Shown: in pieces, positions 26,213 to 41,946 of the stretch
How the letters are laid out: every line of letters begins with the position of its first letter
Numbering within the stretch: position 1 is the first letter of the stretch
Source of the DNA: Ehretia macrophylla
Lineage: Eukaryota > Streptophyta > Magnoliopsida > Boraginales > Ehretiaceae
Assembly (NCBI GenBank): GCA_037974665.1
Contig: CM075765.1
Span: 15,805,501 to 15,869,500, forward strand
Reading direction: 5' to 3'
DNA length: 64,000 nt
Notes under the pieces: model-generated
Told to the model about the DNA's origin: nothing
Seen by the model: only the letters and a program-made list of their open reading frames with translations
Database searches by the model: none
Position numbers and translations under genes: made by a program

Positions 26213-29200
26213 ATGGTACAAACGAGAAGTCACAACATACCGGTAGAGGATTCGCCCAACCTGGAAGGGGACCTCGAAACCGTGCAGGCGCCCAGCCAGA
26301 ACCTAACCCAAGCCGACGTTGGAACGAGCCAACGTATACACTTAGCCACTCAAACCAACCCCGCAGCGGGAGGAGACCCCAACTCCAGCCTATCACCGGA
26401 GATAAGGATGATGTTGAGGATGTTCGAAGAACTTAAGGAGCAGGTAGCCCGGCTGGCTGAGGGCCCTCTGGCACCGCAAGAGGCTGTGCAGCGGCCATCG
26501 CGCCCCCAGTTCCACATCCCAGAGTCTAGGCGAAAACGGACGCAGGAAGAGGAGGGCTTCTTAGAGCCGACACCAAGATCCGACCCGGCGAGAGGTAAAA
26601 GGGTGGTTCAAGCCGACCCCGAGCAAGCAAAGACCGCGGCTGCCATAGCTAAGGTCATCAACCAACTCGGTGTAAGCCCACTCTCTCCCGAGGTACTGGC
26701 CACGCCCCTACCCACCGGCAATCGAATGCCCAACCTGGCCGTCTATAATGGGGACGGAGACCCTGCCAGCCACCTGCTCAATTTTGATCACCACACGACT
26801 CTGCACGACATGCCAGATCTCATGAAGGCGAAGACATTCCCGACCACCCTGGTTGGCAATGCTTTGGACTGGATCCAAAAACTTCGTCCTGGATCAATTG
26901 CACGCTTGCACCAGCTGCCGGGGGCTTTCCTATCCCGCTTCGCAGGAAGCCGCCGTGCCACCCGCCATACTTCTACATTGCTGTTGGTGAAGCAACATAG
27001 AGGGGAAACTTTGAGGGCTTACACGGCTAGGTTCAATGAAGAGTCCCTCCGAATTCCTAACTTGGAGGACTCCATGGCTCTGATGGCTTACCAGAGCGGC
27101 CTCAGGTCGGGTCCCCTCACATCTTCTTTGGCAATCGACCCTGTGGATACCGTGTCCGAGCTGATGGTGCGAGCAGAAGGGTACATACACTTGGAGGAGA
27201 TCTATCAGGCAAAAAGGGACGATGACAAGGAGAAAGAGGCTGGGAAGAAAGGAGAGGCCTCCCGAGCCCAACCCGGGGCCAAAGCCCAGAACGACCGAGG
27301 AAAGCAGCCACAACAGCCGAAGCCGAACCCCCGGTTCACTATGTTCACTCCCCTTAACACCTCGAGGGAGCAGATTTTGATGGAGATCCAGCATCAGAAC
27401 CACCTGCCTACAGCTCCGAGAATGAAAGGCCGGCCCGATAAGTGCAATAAGACCAAATATTGCCGCTACCACATGGACTATGGCCATACCACCGAAGAGT
27501 GTAAAGACTTGAAGCAGGAGATTAAGGCACTGATAGCCCGAGGCCACCTCCGGAGGTATGTAGATCAACAGCCGACCCGGAATCCGGAACAAAGGGATAG
27601 GGAGAGGAGTCCGCCCAGGCACCAGGCTGGGGGCGGACGTTTGGCCGTGATTGAAACCATAGCGGGAAGATTAGCGTCAGGAGGCGAGACCTCAGCAGGC
27701 AGAAAGGGTTATGTTCGTGCAGGGAGGGAATATGGACCAGTGAGGAGACCGGCCCCGGAGATGCAAGAGCTCACCTTCTCTTCAGAAGACTTGGAGGGGG
27801 TCATATTGCCTCATGACGACCCCCTGGTGATCAGCGCGGAGATAGCCAACTTCACCGTCAAAAGGCTGATGGTGGACACCGGGAGCTCGACGGAAGTCTC
27901 ATTCCTCAGCGCTTTTGAGTAGATGGGGTTGGACAGGAGCCGACTCAGGCCGTTGCGGGGTACTTTAGCAGGTTTCACCGGGCAATCCCACCGAGCCGAA
28001 TGAGTCATCAACCTCCTGCTGAAGTTGGAGGATGGGGATAAGTGGGTGTCGATGCAGGCCAACTTCATTGTAATGAATTGTAACTCCACCTACAACGGGA
28101 TCTTAGGTCGGGTGGCGCTTAATCATTTCAGGGCCGTCCCCTCGACGTACCACCAGGCCTTGAAGTTTCCGACCCCGGATGGGGTAGCCACCATTCGCGG
28201 AGCCCAGCTCTCAGCTCGGGAGTGTTATGAAAACTCACTCCGACCTAAATATCAAATCGGCTGGGGACCGGATCTGCCCGAAGAAAATAGAGACGCTAAG
28301 AGAGGAAGCCCGGTTGAGGACCTTCAGGAGGTGGAACTCTCCGATGAAACAAAGAGAGCAAAGATTGGGAGCGAATTATCTGCCAACCTCAAGAAAGGTA
28401 TAAGCCAATTTCTTTTAAAGAATGAGCATGTATTTGCCTGGTCTGCTTCTGACATGACAGGAATTGACCCGAATGTGATTGAGCATCACCTGAATGCCGA
28501 CCCAAATCACTATCCAGTAAAACAAAAGCGCCGGCACTTTCATTATGATAAGCAACAAATCATAGCGGAAGAAGTGGACAAGTTGGTGGACGCCGGCCAC
28601 ATAAAGGAAATACAGTACCCAACCTGGCTGTCCAATGTGGTGCTGGTGACGAAGTCCTCGGGTGGATAGAGACTGTGCATTGATTTCACCGACCTCAATA
28701 AAGCTTGCCCCATGGACTGCTTCCCCCTACCACGGATTGACCAAATGGTGGACGCCACCTCCGGATTCGAGCTGCTCTCCTTCATGGATGCCTTCAAAGG
28801 TTATAATCAAATCAAGATGGCTCCCGGGGACAAGGAGAAGACCGCCTTCACCACCGATAAAGGACTCTACTACTATGAGGTCATGCCCTTTGGCCTCAAG
28901 AATGCTGGAGCCACGTACACTCGGATGGTGAACAAGGTCTTCAAGAACCAGATTGGCCGAAATATGGAAATCTATGTAGATGACATGTTGGTCAAGAGCA
29001 GGAGGGCGGAAGACCATGTAACCGACCTGGCTGAGGCCTTCGCCATAATGGAGCACTTTGGGATAAAATTGAACCCGGAAAAGTGCGCATTCGGCGTCAA
29101 GGCAGGCAAGTTCCTGGGCTTCATGGTCACAGCCCGCGGAATAGAGGCCAACCCAGAGAAAGTCCAGGCGATACTAGACCTGGCGCCCCCGACCTGCGTG

Positions 29201-31501
29201 AAGGACGTCCAGGTGTTGGCAGGCAAAGTCGCATCACTAAGCAGATTCATGTCCAGGTCGGCTGACAAGTGCGCTCCTTTATTCAAAATATTGAGGAACC
29301 CTAAGAACTTTGAATGGACTGAGGAATGCCAAAACGCCTTCCAAGAGCTGAAAAGGTACATATCCTCGCCACCTCTGTTATCCCGACCTGAGGTGGGGGA
29401 GGAGCTAGTAGTATACTTGGCATGCTCGGGAACAGCGGTGGCGGCGGCGCTAGTCCGAGAAGAAGGTAAGAAACAGAAACCAGTCTACTATGTTAGTAAA
29501 ACCTTGCAGGGAGCCGAGGCGAGATACTCCTCCTTGGAAAAACTCGCCCTCGCGCTCATCACAGCGGCTAGAAAGTTGAAGCCATACTTTGATGCTCATC
29601 CGATTAAAGTCATGACTGATGCTCCGCTCAAATCCATCATGCACAAGCCAGAGGCATCGGGCAGGCTACTGAAATAGGCAGTTGAGCTGAGTCAATTCGA
29701 CATCACCTACCAGCCCAGGACAGCCATCAAAGCCCAAGCCATTGCTGACTTTGTCGTAGAATGCACTGGCCGAGCAGAGTATGACCCGCAGGCCGTGTGG
29801 AAGGTCCATGTGGATGGGGCCTCAGGGAAGTCTGGGAGCGGAGCTGGGGTGGTCATCCTCGACCCAAACCGGCATGAGCACCAGTACTCCCTCAAGTTCA
29901 CCTTCTGGGCGTCCAACAATGAAGCAGAATACAAAGCGGTGATTGCAGGGCTAAAAATTGCAGCTCAGCTCGGGGCACAGACAATCGACCTAAGCACCGA
30001 CTCTCAGTTGGTTTCTAGTCAGATATCAGGGGAGTTCGAAGCCAAGGACAATGCTATGCTAGCCTACCTCAACAGAGTCAAGGATTTGACTTCAACACTC
30101 AGAAGGTTCACGATACAGCAGATTCCCAGGGAAGAGAATATGAAGGCTGACGCCCTGTCCAGGCTGGCCTTGGGCGAAAGCCGACCTGCCCTTGTCCACG
30201 TGGAAGAAGTATCTGAACCTAGTATCCAGTTGGGGGTACAAGCGGTAGCCGAGCTCAACTTAAATCCAGATTGGACCAAACCAATCATGGACTACTTGGA
30301 AGGGGGTATGACCCCAGAAGATGAAGAAGCTACTCGGAAACTCAGGAAGCAGGCCTCAAGGTTTGTCATAATTGCCGGGCAGCTTTACAAAAGAGCTTAC
30401 ACCTGGCCTCTTTTGAAATGTGTTGGACCCGAAGAAGGAAACTATGTACTCCGGGAGATTCATGAAGGGGTGTGCGGAAACCACTTGGGGGGTAAAGCTT
30501 TGGCTCGGAAGGCGTTAAGGCACGGCTATTTCTGGCCAACCTTAGAGCAAGATGCCAAAGAGTATGTAAAAAAGTGCGACACCTGCTAGAGGTTCGCCAA
30601 CATGCAGCGGAAGCCTGCTGTGGACCTCACAGTGATGGTAAGCCCTTGGCCATTCTATCAGTGGGGTCTAGACATCATCGGCCCCTTGCCGACTAGTGTC
30701 GGCCAAAAGAAACACGCCTTCGTGGCCGTAGACTACTTCACTAAATGGCCCGAGGCTGAAGGTGTTGCCAGAATAACAGAAAATGCAGCTTGGGATTTCG
30801 TATGGAAAAATATCATTTGCCGATTTGGGGTACCAAAGGTCATCGTCACCGACCACGGCAAGCAATTCGACAGTGCATACTTTCGAGGCAAATGTGCTGA
30901 GATTGGGATCAACCTCAGATTCTCGTCTGTTGCTCACCCTCAAAGTAACGGCCAAGTTGAAAGGACTAACCAAATCATTTTGTAGGGTCTGAAAACCAAG
31001 CTGGAGGAAGCAGAGGGCCAATGGGCATCAGTTCTCCCAGAAGTGATGTGGGCTCAGCGGACCAACATCAGCTCGGCGACGGGAGAATCGCCCTTCGAAC
31101 TGACCTTCGGCACTCAAGCGGTGCTGCCAGTGGAGATCGGATCTCCAACCAGTAGAACCCTCCACCATGACCCAGAAATAAACGGAGCACGAATCCGTGA
31201 AGAGCTCGACCTCGCCGAAGAGCTCCGAGTTAAAGCTCAAATCAGAATGCTGGCCAGCAAAGCTGCAATGAAAAGAGCCTTTTCCAAACAGGTCAAGCCT
31301 AAGCCTATTAAGGTCGGCGACCTCGTACTCAGGAAGGCCATCTTTTTGCCGCGCTCCACTAACAAGCTTTCCCCGACCTGGGAGGGACCCTACGAAGTCA
31401 TGAAAGAAGTCCGACCCGGGACCTTCTACCTTCGAGACAAGAACGGAAAACTGTTAAGAAATGCATGGCATTCAGAACATTTGAAGCGGTATTTTGTCTA
31501 A
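26213..31501 (+). pseudogene. gag-pol: Tat-type gag-pol, one frame with six internal stops
   Basis: One reading frame runs from the ATG at 26213 to the TAA at 31499-31501 with no frameshift. It is cut by stops at 27920, 28001, 28667, 29675, 30587 and 30983. Gag comes first and ends with a Cys/His motif (KYCRYHMDYGHTTEEC, about 27457-27505). Protease carries VDTGSSTEV at about 27865. RT has the FMDAFKGYNQI block and YVDDML at 28973. A degenerate gypsy RNase H covers about 29390-29640 and an archaeal-type RNase H (VHVDGASG..GSGAG) about 29800-30170. Integrase has an HHCC finger (HEGVC.NH...CDTC) and a D, D, E core (GLDIIGP, VTDHGKQF, NGQVERTN), then a GPY module (WEGPYEV). Each stop is TAG or TGA and could have arisen from one transition. 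Confidence 0.93.
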
Positions 31502-32380
31502 AAACGGCCCCGAGCCGGAATATTCTGTCCACGGCCCCAAGCCGTAATATTTTGTAAACGGCCCCGAGCCAAAGTATTTTGCAAAGGCCCCGGGCCGAAA
31601 CATTACTTGTACAAATTCAATACAATGCGATTTTGTAAACTAGTGCAATTCCCGACTTGGGAATAAGTACACAAACCAGCGCAATACCCGACCCGGGCGT
31701 AAATGCTGCAACTATGAAATGACTCGAACTCAGATTAACGCGATGGCCACGCTTAATCACGAGCAAACGACAAAGTAAACCAGCTCGGACTAAGTTCCAG
31801 CTCGGGCGTAACTGATAACAATGTGATTAGTTTTGCCAGTTCGGATTAAGTTCCAACTCGGTGCATTCCGGCCTCAGGTCGGTATATTAGCTTGGGTCTA
31901 AACTCGAGCTCAATACTTGTCAACATTAGTTTGACCAATTTTATAACGGACTGACGAGTTCGAATTGGTAACCATTATGAGTTGCCCTTATTATACCAGC
32001 TCGGATTAGGATGTTAAATCATTAATCGCGTCCAGCTCGAATTATTACGCCTAAGTTTGTATGGTCCATTAAAATTGGTCCGACCCCACTAACTTGAGAA
32101 AAATTTGCGAAGAGAAAAGTACACGTGTACGAACTCAATTAAAACGCAAATAAAGCCAAAACAAATATTTCATTAAAACTGGAAAGTGATTACAAAGGCC
32201 CAGCTCGGGCAAAATTACAATAGCCCTACTAGGAAAACATTGCTAAATCTATTTTGGCGCGGCAGCGGAGGTGGTGGCCTCAGCTTCATCCCCAACCTGG
32301 TCCAGGCCCTTCTGGACAAACTCAGTAACCTCCTTGGCCTAGGATATCAAGTCGGACGGAAGCTTGGGGATCTTCCAGAA
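31502..32380. other. 3' non-coding part of the Tat element
   Basis: GC-balanced sequence after the pol stop opens with four short repeats of a GGCCCCGAGCC phrase (31503-31600) and many CAGCTCGG-type strings. No open frame with recognisable content was found on +. The 3' end of the antisense gene region may reach into it. Confidence 0.55.
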
Positions 32381-34587
32381 TTATGGCAGCGGGACCTCCA
32401 AGATCTCGATGTAGTCATTCTTGGAGGTTGGAAAGAAAGTCTTCGCTCTCTCCCGAGCCGCAACTTGACCTCGGAAGTAGAACTCCATTTCCGCGTACTT
32501 CGCCATGGCCCCGCCTTCCGTGGCCAACCAGTCCACCGCCGCGTCGCTGGACTTGAAGGCCTCCACTGCCTTCTCCCCTTGGACGCCGACCCGCTCCGCC
32601 AGTTCCTTAAACTTAGCCTCTGCCTCCCGCTTCTCTCGCTTGTAGCGATCAACGTCCTTGGCCGCGGCTTCGCGTCGGTCCTTCTCTAGGTCCAGCTCAT
32701 TCCTTAAGCGCTCGACCTCCGCCATATCAGCCCTCTGCCTCTAAGCGGCCTCCTCTCTCACTGTTTCAAGCTCGGCTCGGGCATCCACATACCGTTGCTC
32801 GAGCTCAACGCAGTGAGTTTGGGCCTTGATTAAGAAGCTGGGGGCAGAAAGGATGTGGGACTCGGCCTGTTCAGCAGAAAGTAAAGTAATTAGCCGAGCT
32901 AAGAATACAACCTTAACATAAGATGGTTAAGGACTTACCGTGACTATGGCCGTCCTCAAGTCCAGCGAGAGTTGCTCAGCTGGGACCGTCGTCAGCTTGG
33001 GGTCGCGATCCACCTTGGACGCCTCCATGAAGTGCTGGTCGGGAGTGCTCACCTCCGTGGCCTTGCCCTTCCCAGAGTGCTCGGGTCGAGGTCGCTTTCT
33101 GCTCTCGGGTCGGGAGGAAGAGCGCTCCGGGATCGCTAGGCCCGACCCCGATTTCTTCGGCAAAGGGGACCCCAAAGCCCCTTTTGAAGAGACCTCGGGA
33201 CCGACCTCACGCCCTTGGCCGCTGGGACGTTGCCTTTGACCTTGTCCAGTGCCGCCCGGTCCTGACCGAGCAGAAGCATCGCCACTGACTTCACCCTTCC
33301 TCTGCACCTGGGCGTAAGCAAGCTTCATCATATCCGCCATATCTGCAAAAAGCAGAGCAAAGGGGTTAAAAGTGAGTCGAAGACCCAACTAAAAAAGCGA
33401 AGCTAATAAACGGGACGGGAGGTCGGACGCCAATCCTGCAAACTGACCCTCTTCCGAGCCAGTCCCGTCATCTCCTTCCGGGTCGGGAATCAGGTGGGGA
33501 TGATCCTCGAGAGGTTGGGCTTCCGACCAAACAACTTGGAATCCCAGATTCGCTCCCATTTCAGCACGCTGTCAATGTCTATCAGTATCCCGGGCGCGGG
33601 CTTGAGCACTGCAACTTCTCTAAGCTCCTCCTTTGAGAGTTTAGGGTCATCGTTGACGGTTTTCCTCAGGCTCGGGAGCTAGTCCAGCCTACATCCAGGA
33701 TTCACAGACGACTCCACCCAATAGTAGTCATTATGCCAGCCCTTGTTAGACGAGTACCACTTGGTGAACACGGAGTGGCCGACCCGAGCTGCGAAGTGGA
33801 ACCACCCTGGCTACTTCGGGTTGGGCTTACACACGAAGAAATGCCTGAATCGGCGCAAGGTTGGCTCCACTCCCTTCTCCAAACAGAACACGTAGAAAGC
33901 CACCATTATGGCCCAACCATTCGGTGACATCTAACCCGGGCTGAGCTCGAAATGGTTCAGGATTCCAACGATGAAGCCAGGGAGGGGGAGCTGGATGACG
34001 TCGAAGGCCAGATCGTATATGGTATAGTGGTTGGCTGGGGGGTAACACGCCGATTCTTGCTGACCTGGAACCTTCAACTTGTGATGCCGGTCAACAGACC
34101 AGTTCCTCAGCCTTGAGTTCGCCATCTGCACTGTAGAATGGCACTCACGCTTGCAGCAGGCAAACAACTGCTCGATCCTCTTCCCTCGAATTGAAGAAGC
34201 GCTGGCTGAAGCCGAGCTCCGAGGTCGAACAGCACTAACTGGGACAGCCTCGATCGGCTCGGTGCCAGAAACCCCGGCTAAGAACTCTTGTGGTATCTCG
34301 ATGCCCTCCAGTCGATTCAGCGGCTCCTCATCCTCCCCGACATCGAATTCTCCTAGGTCGGCCAAAGGGTCCTCTTCTGCCTCCTCTCGCACCAGTCTGA
34401 CCCCAATAACTTGGCAGTCGTCGTCGCTCTCCTCGCGGTTAGATTTCCAAGCTGGCCCTGAGGACGAGCTGGTGCTCTCTCCGCCACGGATCCTATTCGA
34501 GGTGGATGCCGAGCTCGGCGGACTTTCATCTCCACCATAAGACCTTACTTCCATTGCCTGAGAATCTTCTGATTCCGACCTCCCCAT
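32381..34587 (-). pseudogene. antisense gene region of the Tat element (gypsy-type transposon protein domain)
   Basis: Three open stretches on the minus strand look like parts of one decayed, probably spliced gene. The first starts at the ATG at 34587 (MGRSESEDSQAME), just after an acceptor-like CTGTAG. It reads an acidic Ser-rich region, then a globular part with LPGFIVGILNHFELSPG. A stop at 33931 follows, and the same frame continues with SPNGWAIMVAFYVFCLEKGV and FRHFFVCKPNPK. This pattern matches the 'putative gypsy type transposon' family (Transposase_28). A second stretch, about 33341-32927, begins ADMADMMKLAYAQVQ and is rich in Ser, Gly, Arg and Lys. A third (32725-32381) is a Glu/Lys/Arg-rich coiled coil. 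In-frame TAG codons break it. Antisense genes in the 3' region are known for Tat/Ogre elements; their role is unclear. Confidence 0.7.
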
Positions 34588-35007
34588 CCTATCTACAGCA
34601 AATACAAATGTATAGGAATGACTAAAGGGAGTCGGGACGTACCTAATGCTCAACTGCGGAGTGTGGCCGACTAATCTGGTCCGAGCTGAAGAATCCCGAG
34701 AATATCTTTCCGAGCTAGTTGCGTCCGATCACTCTTGCGTCCGACCTGAATTCCTTGAGAAACCGAAAGAGAAGTATACAGTGAATCTCGGAGGAGGTGG
34801 CCCTATTTATAGGCGCCCGTGAAATTCACCTCGGGAAAGCCAAACGTCGCGTCTCGTCAGAATTGCCAGGTGACGTGGCAGTCATCCGTTGGGCATGCAC
34901 CGCTGACGTGGCCATCCCTACTCTATCGGGGTCGGGCACCTACAACTCGGGGTTAACTCCTATCTCTAGATCTCGCCCACTCGATCTCGACTCGGGGAGG
35001 GGGGAAT

Positions 35008-35476
35008 TGACGAGGGGTTCCCGAGCTGAGCTAAATGAGCCGACCTTCTGAGCAGAGATGAGCTAATCCGCGCTACGTCAGCAGCTCGTTCAGCTCAATG
35101 CCCAACCTAGATGACTGGCCCGACCCCGTTAACCCCGACCTCAGTTCCAGCTGTTCCGATGGGACATAAAGCACTGATGGGACATAAAGCTACGTCGCAT
35201 TAAATGCTGTCAGACCCAAACTTAGTATAAATAGAGCTCAACCCTCTTCATTTAAGGGATCTCACTATTAATTGCTCTCAACTACTTTACCAGCTTGGAC
35301 ATACTAATCATTCGCACGCCTGAGGGGAAAATCTGGGTCGTCACCCCGCCTTTTCCTTGCTTTCCTTGTGCAGGACCTACAGCCGACCAAGAAAGTCTAG
35401 CTCGGAGGCGGACCAGAGGAGTCCAGCTCGGCTAAAGCAGCTCCCGAATTCAACTGTGAGACTTTCAACCTCGACA
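35008..35476 (+). repeat. 3' LTR of the Tat element
   Basis: The LTR is 469 bp with the same ends as the 5' LTR. Fourteen substitutions separate them, thirteen of them transitions. The AATAAA seen in the 5' LTR reads AAGAAA here. Confidence 0.95.
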
Positions 35477-35481
35477 GTTGC
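35477..35481 (+). repeat. target-site duplication GTTGC, right
   Basis: This is the partner of 25670-25674. Confidence 0.93.
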
Positions 35482-35906
35482 CAACTTCGAGTTTGACAGC
35501 CACGGCAATCTAGATGAATAAGACCTTGACCATGGCAATGGTGGGGTTGCCTTAAGATCAGCGCAAGATGAGTTTGACAGCCATGGCGATGTAATATCTG
35601 ATTAATTGGTGTTACAACAAGATAAAACTCTTACCTTTTTCGTTCATGAGCTTAATGAAGAAAACATATTTCTTGTATACTTCATAAATGACAAAATACG
35701 CAAGGATCTTATCCATACAATCATCTTTCTAGCTGCTTCCAGATCCTTTGAGCAACTCTAATGGTTGTGCTTCCTCATACAAAGGTTGTTTGGGTCTTTT
35801 TTATTTTTATTTTGTGGAGTTAGTGGCCGTTTAATGTTGTTGATGGTGACGGATTTTTAGAGTTTTTGGGTGCTTAATTGGTGGCAGCGACGGCTGGATT
35901 GGTGGT
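35482..35906. other. target flank with a possible gene fragment
   Basis: This sequence continues the segment interrupted by the Tat element. The first 130 bases recur at 60843-60976. There they read open as part of a 67-codon frame containing FEFDSHGNLDEQDLDHG; here the same frame carries a stop. A following open stretch (about 35605-35758, FFVHELNEENIFLVYFINDK) is not recognised. It may be a piece of a captured gene. Confidence 0.4.
35902..35906 (+). repeat. target-site duplication GTGGT, left
   Basis: GTGGT precedes the left LTR at 35907 and recurs at 38882-38886. Confidence 0.8.
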
Positions 35907-36107
35907 TGAAGCGATATCAAATATGAAGGCAATTGAAGGTAGTGATTTTATTTACTTAGCTTTAATCAGCTGCAATGTAAGGAGGAATTACAACTGAAAT
36001 TAAAAGGAAATAAGGCTATTCGAGAAGCCACTCTCCAAAATAAAGAAGAAAACAAAATAAGACTTTTAGCAAAATGATTCTCCTCTTCTTCTCATCTAAT
36101 GAGCTGC

Positions 36108-38881
<2,774 letters not shown>

Positions 38882-38886
38882 GTGGT
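38882..38886 (+). repeat. target-site duplication GTGGT, right
   Basis: This is the partner of 35902-35906. The target is a GGT-rich stretch, so chance similarity is possible. Confidence 0.75.
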
Positions 38887-39022
38887 GGTGGCTGTTGCTG
38901 GTGGTTGTTGGTTGGTGGTGGTGGCTTTTTGGGTTTAGCAACCAGTGAGGTTGAAGGAGGGGTTCTTTTATAAATTTTTAAACTTAGGATATATTTTCAC
39001 AATTATTAACTGTTGGTATTAA

Positions 39023-39445
<423 letters not shown>

Positions 39446-39720
39446 ATATGATATTTGGGTTTTTTTTTTTTAAATTATGTGCATTTTTGGAAAATTATGC
39501 AAGATTCTAAGGAATGTTCAGATTAAACCAAACACAATAATATAATATTTCCAAAAATTTGAGAAAATATTCTCAAGAATATTTTTGATATACCAAATAA
39601 TTTTTGTTATATTCCTATGAATGACATTCCTCATTCCCGGGAACAACATTCCATTCCCAGGAACTTAAACATTGGGAGACAAGAAAAGAAGACCCGCGTG
39701 GCATCTAGGCAAGGTCAAGG

Positions 39721-41946
39721 ATGGCAGACGATGAGAAGGTGAAGGAAGAGGCATTGCAGATCATAAGACAATTCAGCGACATCCTTCCTCGTCTTGTTGT
39801 CTTTGATCTTGATTACACTCTTTGGCCTTTCGTTTGGTATCATATCTTCATGCTTCTATTATTTTTTCTTTACACGCCTCTGCTAAAAAATTGTTTTGCA
39901 TTAAAATTCTATAAAAAAAATTGTGCTGTTATAATTTATCTGTGATGTAAATTATCAGTTTCTTTTGGTACCAATGATGACAAATGTGTAGTGATAGTTA
40001 AAAACTGCAGCTTGGTGCATGAAACTCGTGAAGGGTATAGGGAAGGGTTGGATTCATTCCGAGTCTAATTTAGGTTACCTTGCGTTTTTGCAAGATGTCA
40101 GATTAATTTCTGTGTTTTATATATTCATTTGTTGAATTTCTTTTGCCAAAGTCTGTTTGGATTCAGATGGGTATGTTTCGCAAGGGATGAGCTAGTTAAA
40201 GAATAGATACTTCCATGCCCTTAATATACATCTAGCACCACCCCCTGCCTGACACGGGGGCGGTGGGCTGATAAATGCAAGGAGAGAACCATCATGTAGC
40301 TTTTTTGGTGTTTGGGGTGGGGGCGTGGGGGGTGGTTCGGTGGGGGTGATAATTTCCTGAAGACATTCTTTCGGTTTACATAGGTGTATTTATTGATTTT
40401 TCCTTTCAAAGCCAATATTGTGCTATAAGGATCAGAAAAATAAAAAATAAATGCAGCCAGAAAGCTTTCGATGTACACAATGTTGAGGGGTGGAGAGGTG
40501 TGGTAGGGGGAATTGCCTGAAGACATTCTTTCAGCTTCATGAAAGACGAACACAATCTTATTTAGGTATTGTTTGTTGATCATTGGAATAGTGGTGGAAT
40601 AGTTGTTTGGTATAATAATTATGATATTTCCTTTTCATAGCCAAGATTGTGCCGTATTTGATCTCAAGTTAAGGTTACTGGAACATTGCGGCATTCTTTG
40701 ATTGATTGATGATGAAGCATAGAAAAGGTTGAATTTTGATGCCACACTTGGTGGTTACTCTTAATATGACAGCAACTTGGTGCTTAGTTCCCAACATTTT
40801 CCTATCAATGTTTTGCATCCTTTTCTGTTTGTTTGTTCTGCTGTAATTGATGTTAAGTATGCTGGGGCTGGGATTTTTCAACTCTAACCAGCAGCAAGCC
40901 ATTTGCTATCAATTGAATTTCAGATTGTGTGAATGGGGCATTTGTGTTGCATGAACAAATTGTGCATTGTTGATTTGTCGATGTATTCTTTGTAATATGT
41001 TCCATTTAACTTCCGGGCTGCTAATCATATCCATAATTTCCTCTTAGTGCACTCTACTACAAGACACCGCATCTCTATCCTCACGCTAGGGGAATACTCT
41101 ATGCCCTCAAGGACAAGGGAATCGACGTGGCCATTGCTTCTAGATCGTCAGCACATGACAAAACAACAACGTTTCTTGAAAAATTAGGTATCAGATCCAT
41201 GTTTGTTGCAGAGGTGAGCCACTTCTATCTTATTTCTCTTATTTTATCCTTCTCTTTCTTTCTAGAATTCTTTCAAGTCAATTTTTATATTTCCCATATT
41301 CTTTGATTTATTCAATCTTTTCCTTTAACAATACGCACCTGGTTAATTAGAGCCAAAGATTAAATTCATGAAAAATGCAAAGATAGGTCCTTTTACTGGT
41401 TCTGAACGTGAAGGTGCAACTCTGCCTCTCCATCTCTATTATGCTACATCCTAGTGGGCTTGGACACTGTGTGGTATAAAAGAACTGAAAGAAAATCACA
41501 ATCAATGAATTAGTAAATTATACGCGATAATCTTAATTGATATATGAAATCTAGTCCCTACACCATGCTGCATTTGATGTCATATTTGACCCAATAATGC
41601 ACCTCTGCCTCGTTAACGTCATTTCCTTTTTCATTTCCCCCTTCCTTCTGGATAATGTAATGCAGGAGATTTTCCCTAGCTGGACACACAAAACGGAGCA
41701 TTTTCAGAAGATTCATACAAAGACTGGTATACCTTATGAGTCAATGCTCTTCTTTGATGATGAGGATAGAAACATTCGATCGGTAATTTCTTTTGCCCTT
41801 GCAACTTATCTATGCATGATGAATGTATTACTAAATTGTCTGGGCAATAAAATCCTTTGCGGCAGGTCTCTAAAATGGGCGTGACGAGCATTCTGGTAGA
41901 TGACGGCATAACCCTTGATGCTTTGGAGCAAGGTCTTTCAGAATAG
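39721..41946 (+). CDS. MDP1: magnesium-dependent phosphatase 1, copy 2 (C-terminally truncated)
   Basis: The exons are 39721-39836, 41048-41213, 41666-41782 and 41866-41946, giving 159 residues. VFDLDYTLW, the SRS motif and FFDDEDRN are intact. Exon 2 lacks two codons found in copy 1 (after YYK), in frame. A TAG at 41944-41946 replaces a Tyr codon of copies 1 and 3, removing the last nine residues (a Ser/Lys-rich tail outside the catalytic core). The first intron has an extra stretch around 40424-40560, shared with copy 3 and absent from copy 1. The 5' flank is not the original one: it joins the Rab6-bearing segment at about 39668. It may still be active; this is not decidable from sequence. 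Confidence 0.88.

Larger units (their letters stand above)
25675..35476 (+). mobile_element. Ty3/gypsy LTR retrotransposon, Tat type, full length and decayed
   Basis: A 9802-bp element has 469-bp LTRs (TG...CA), a 5-bp target duplication, a PBS-like string right after the 5' LTR (TTTGGTGCCGTCTGTGGG) and a G-rich polypurine tract right before the 3' LTR (GGGGAGGGGGGAAT). Gene order on + is gag, protease, RT, RNase H, a second archaeal-type RNase H, and integrase. A 3.5-kb 3' region with antisense frames follows. The second RNase H and the long 3' region are hallmarks of the Tat lineage. The LTRs differ at 14 of 469 positions by my count. Confidence 0.95.

Noticed and set aside
26930-27622. 230-codon minus-strand frame opposite gag
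   Set aside because: Shadow of the gag codons; no similarity that I recognise, and GC-rich coding on + explains it.
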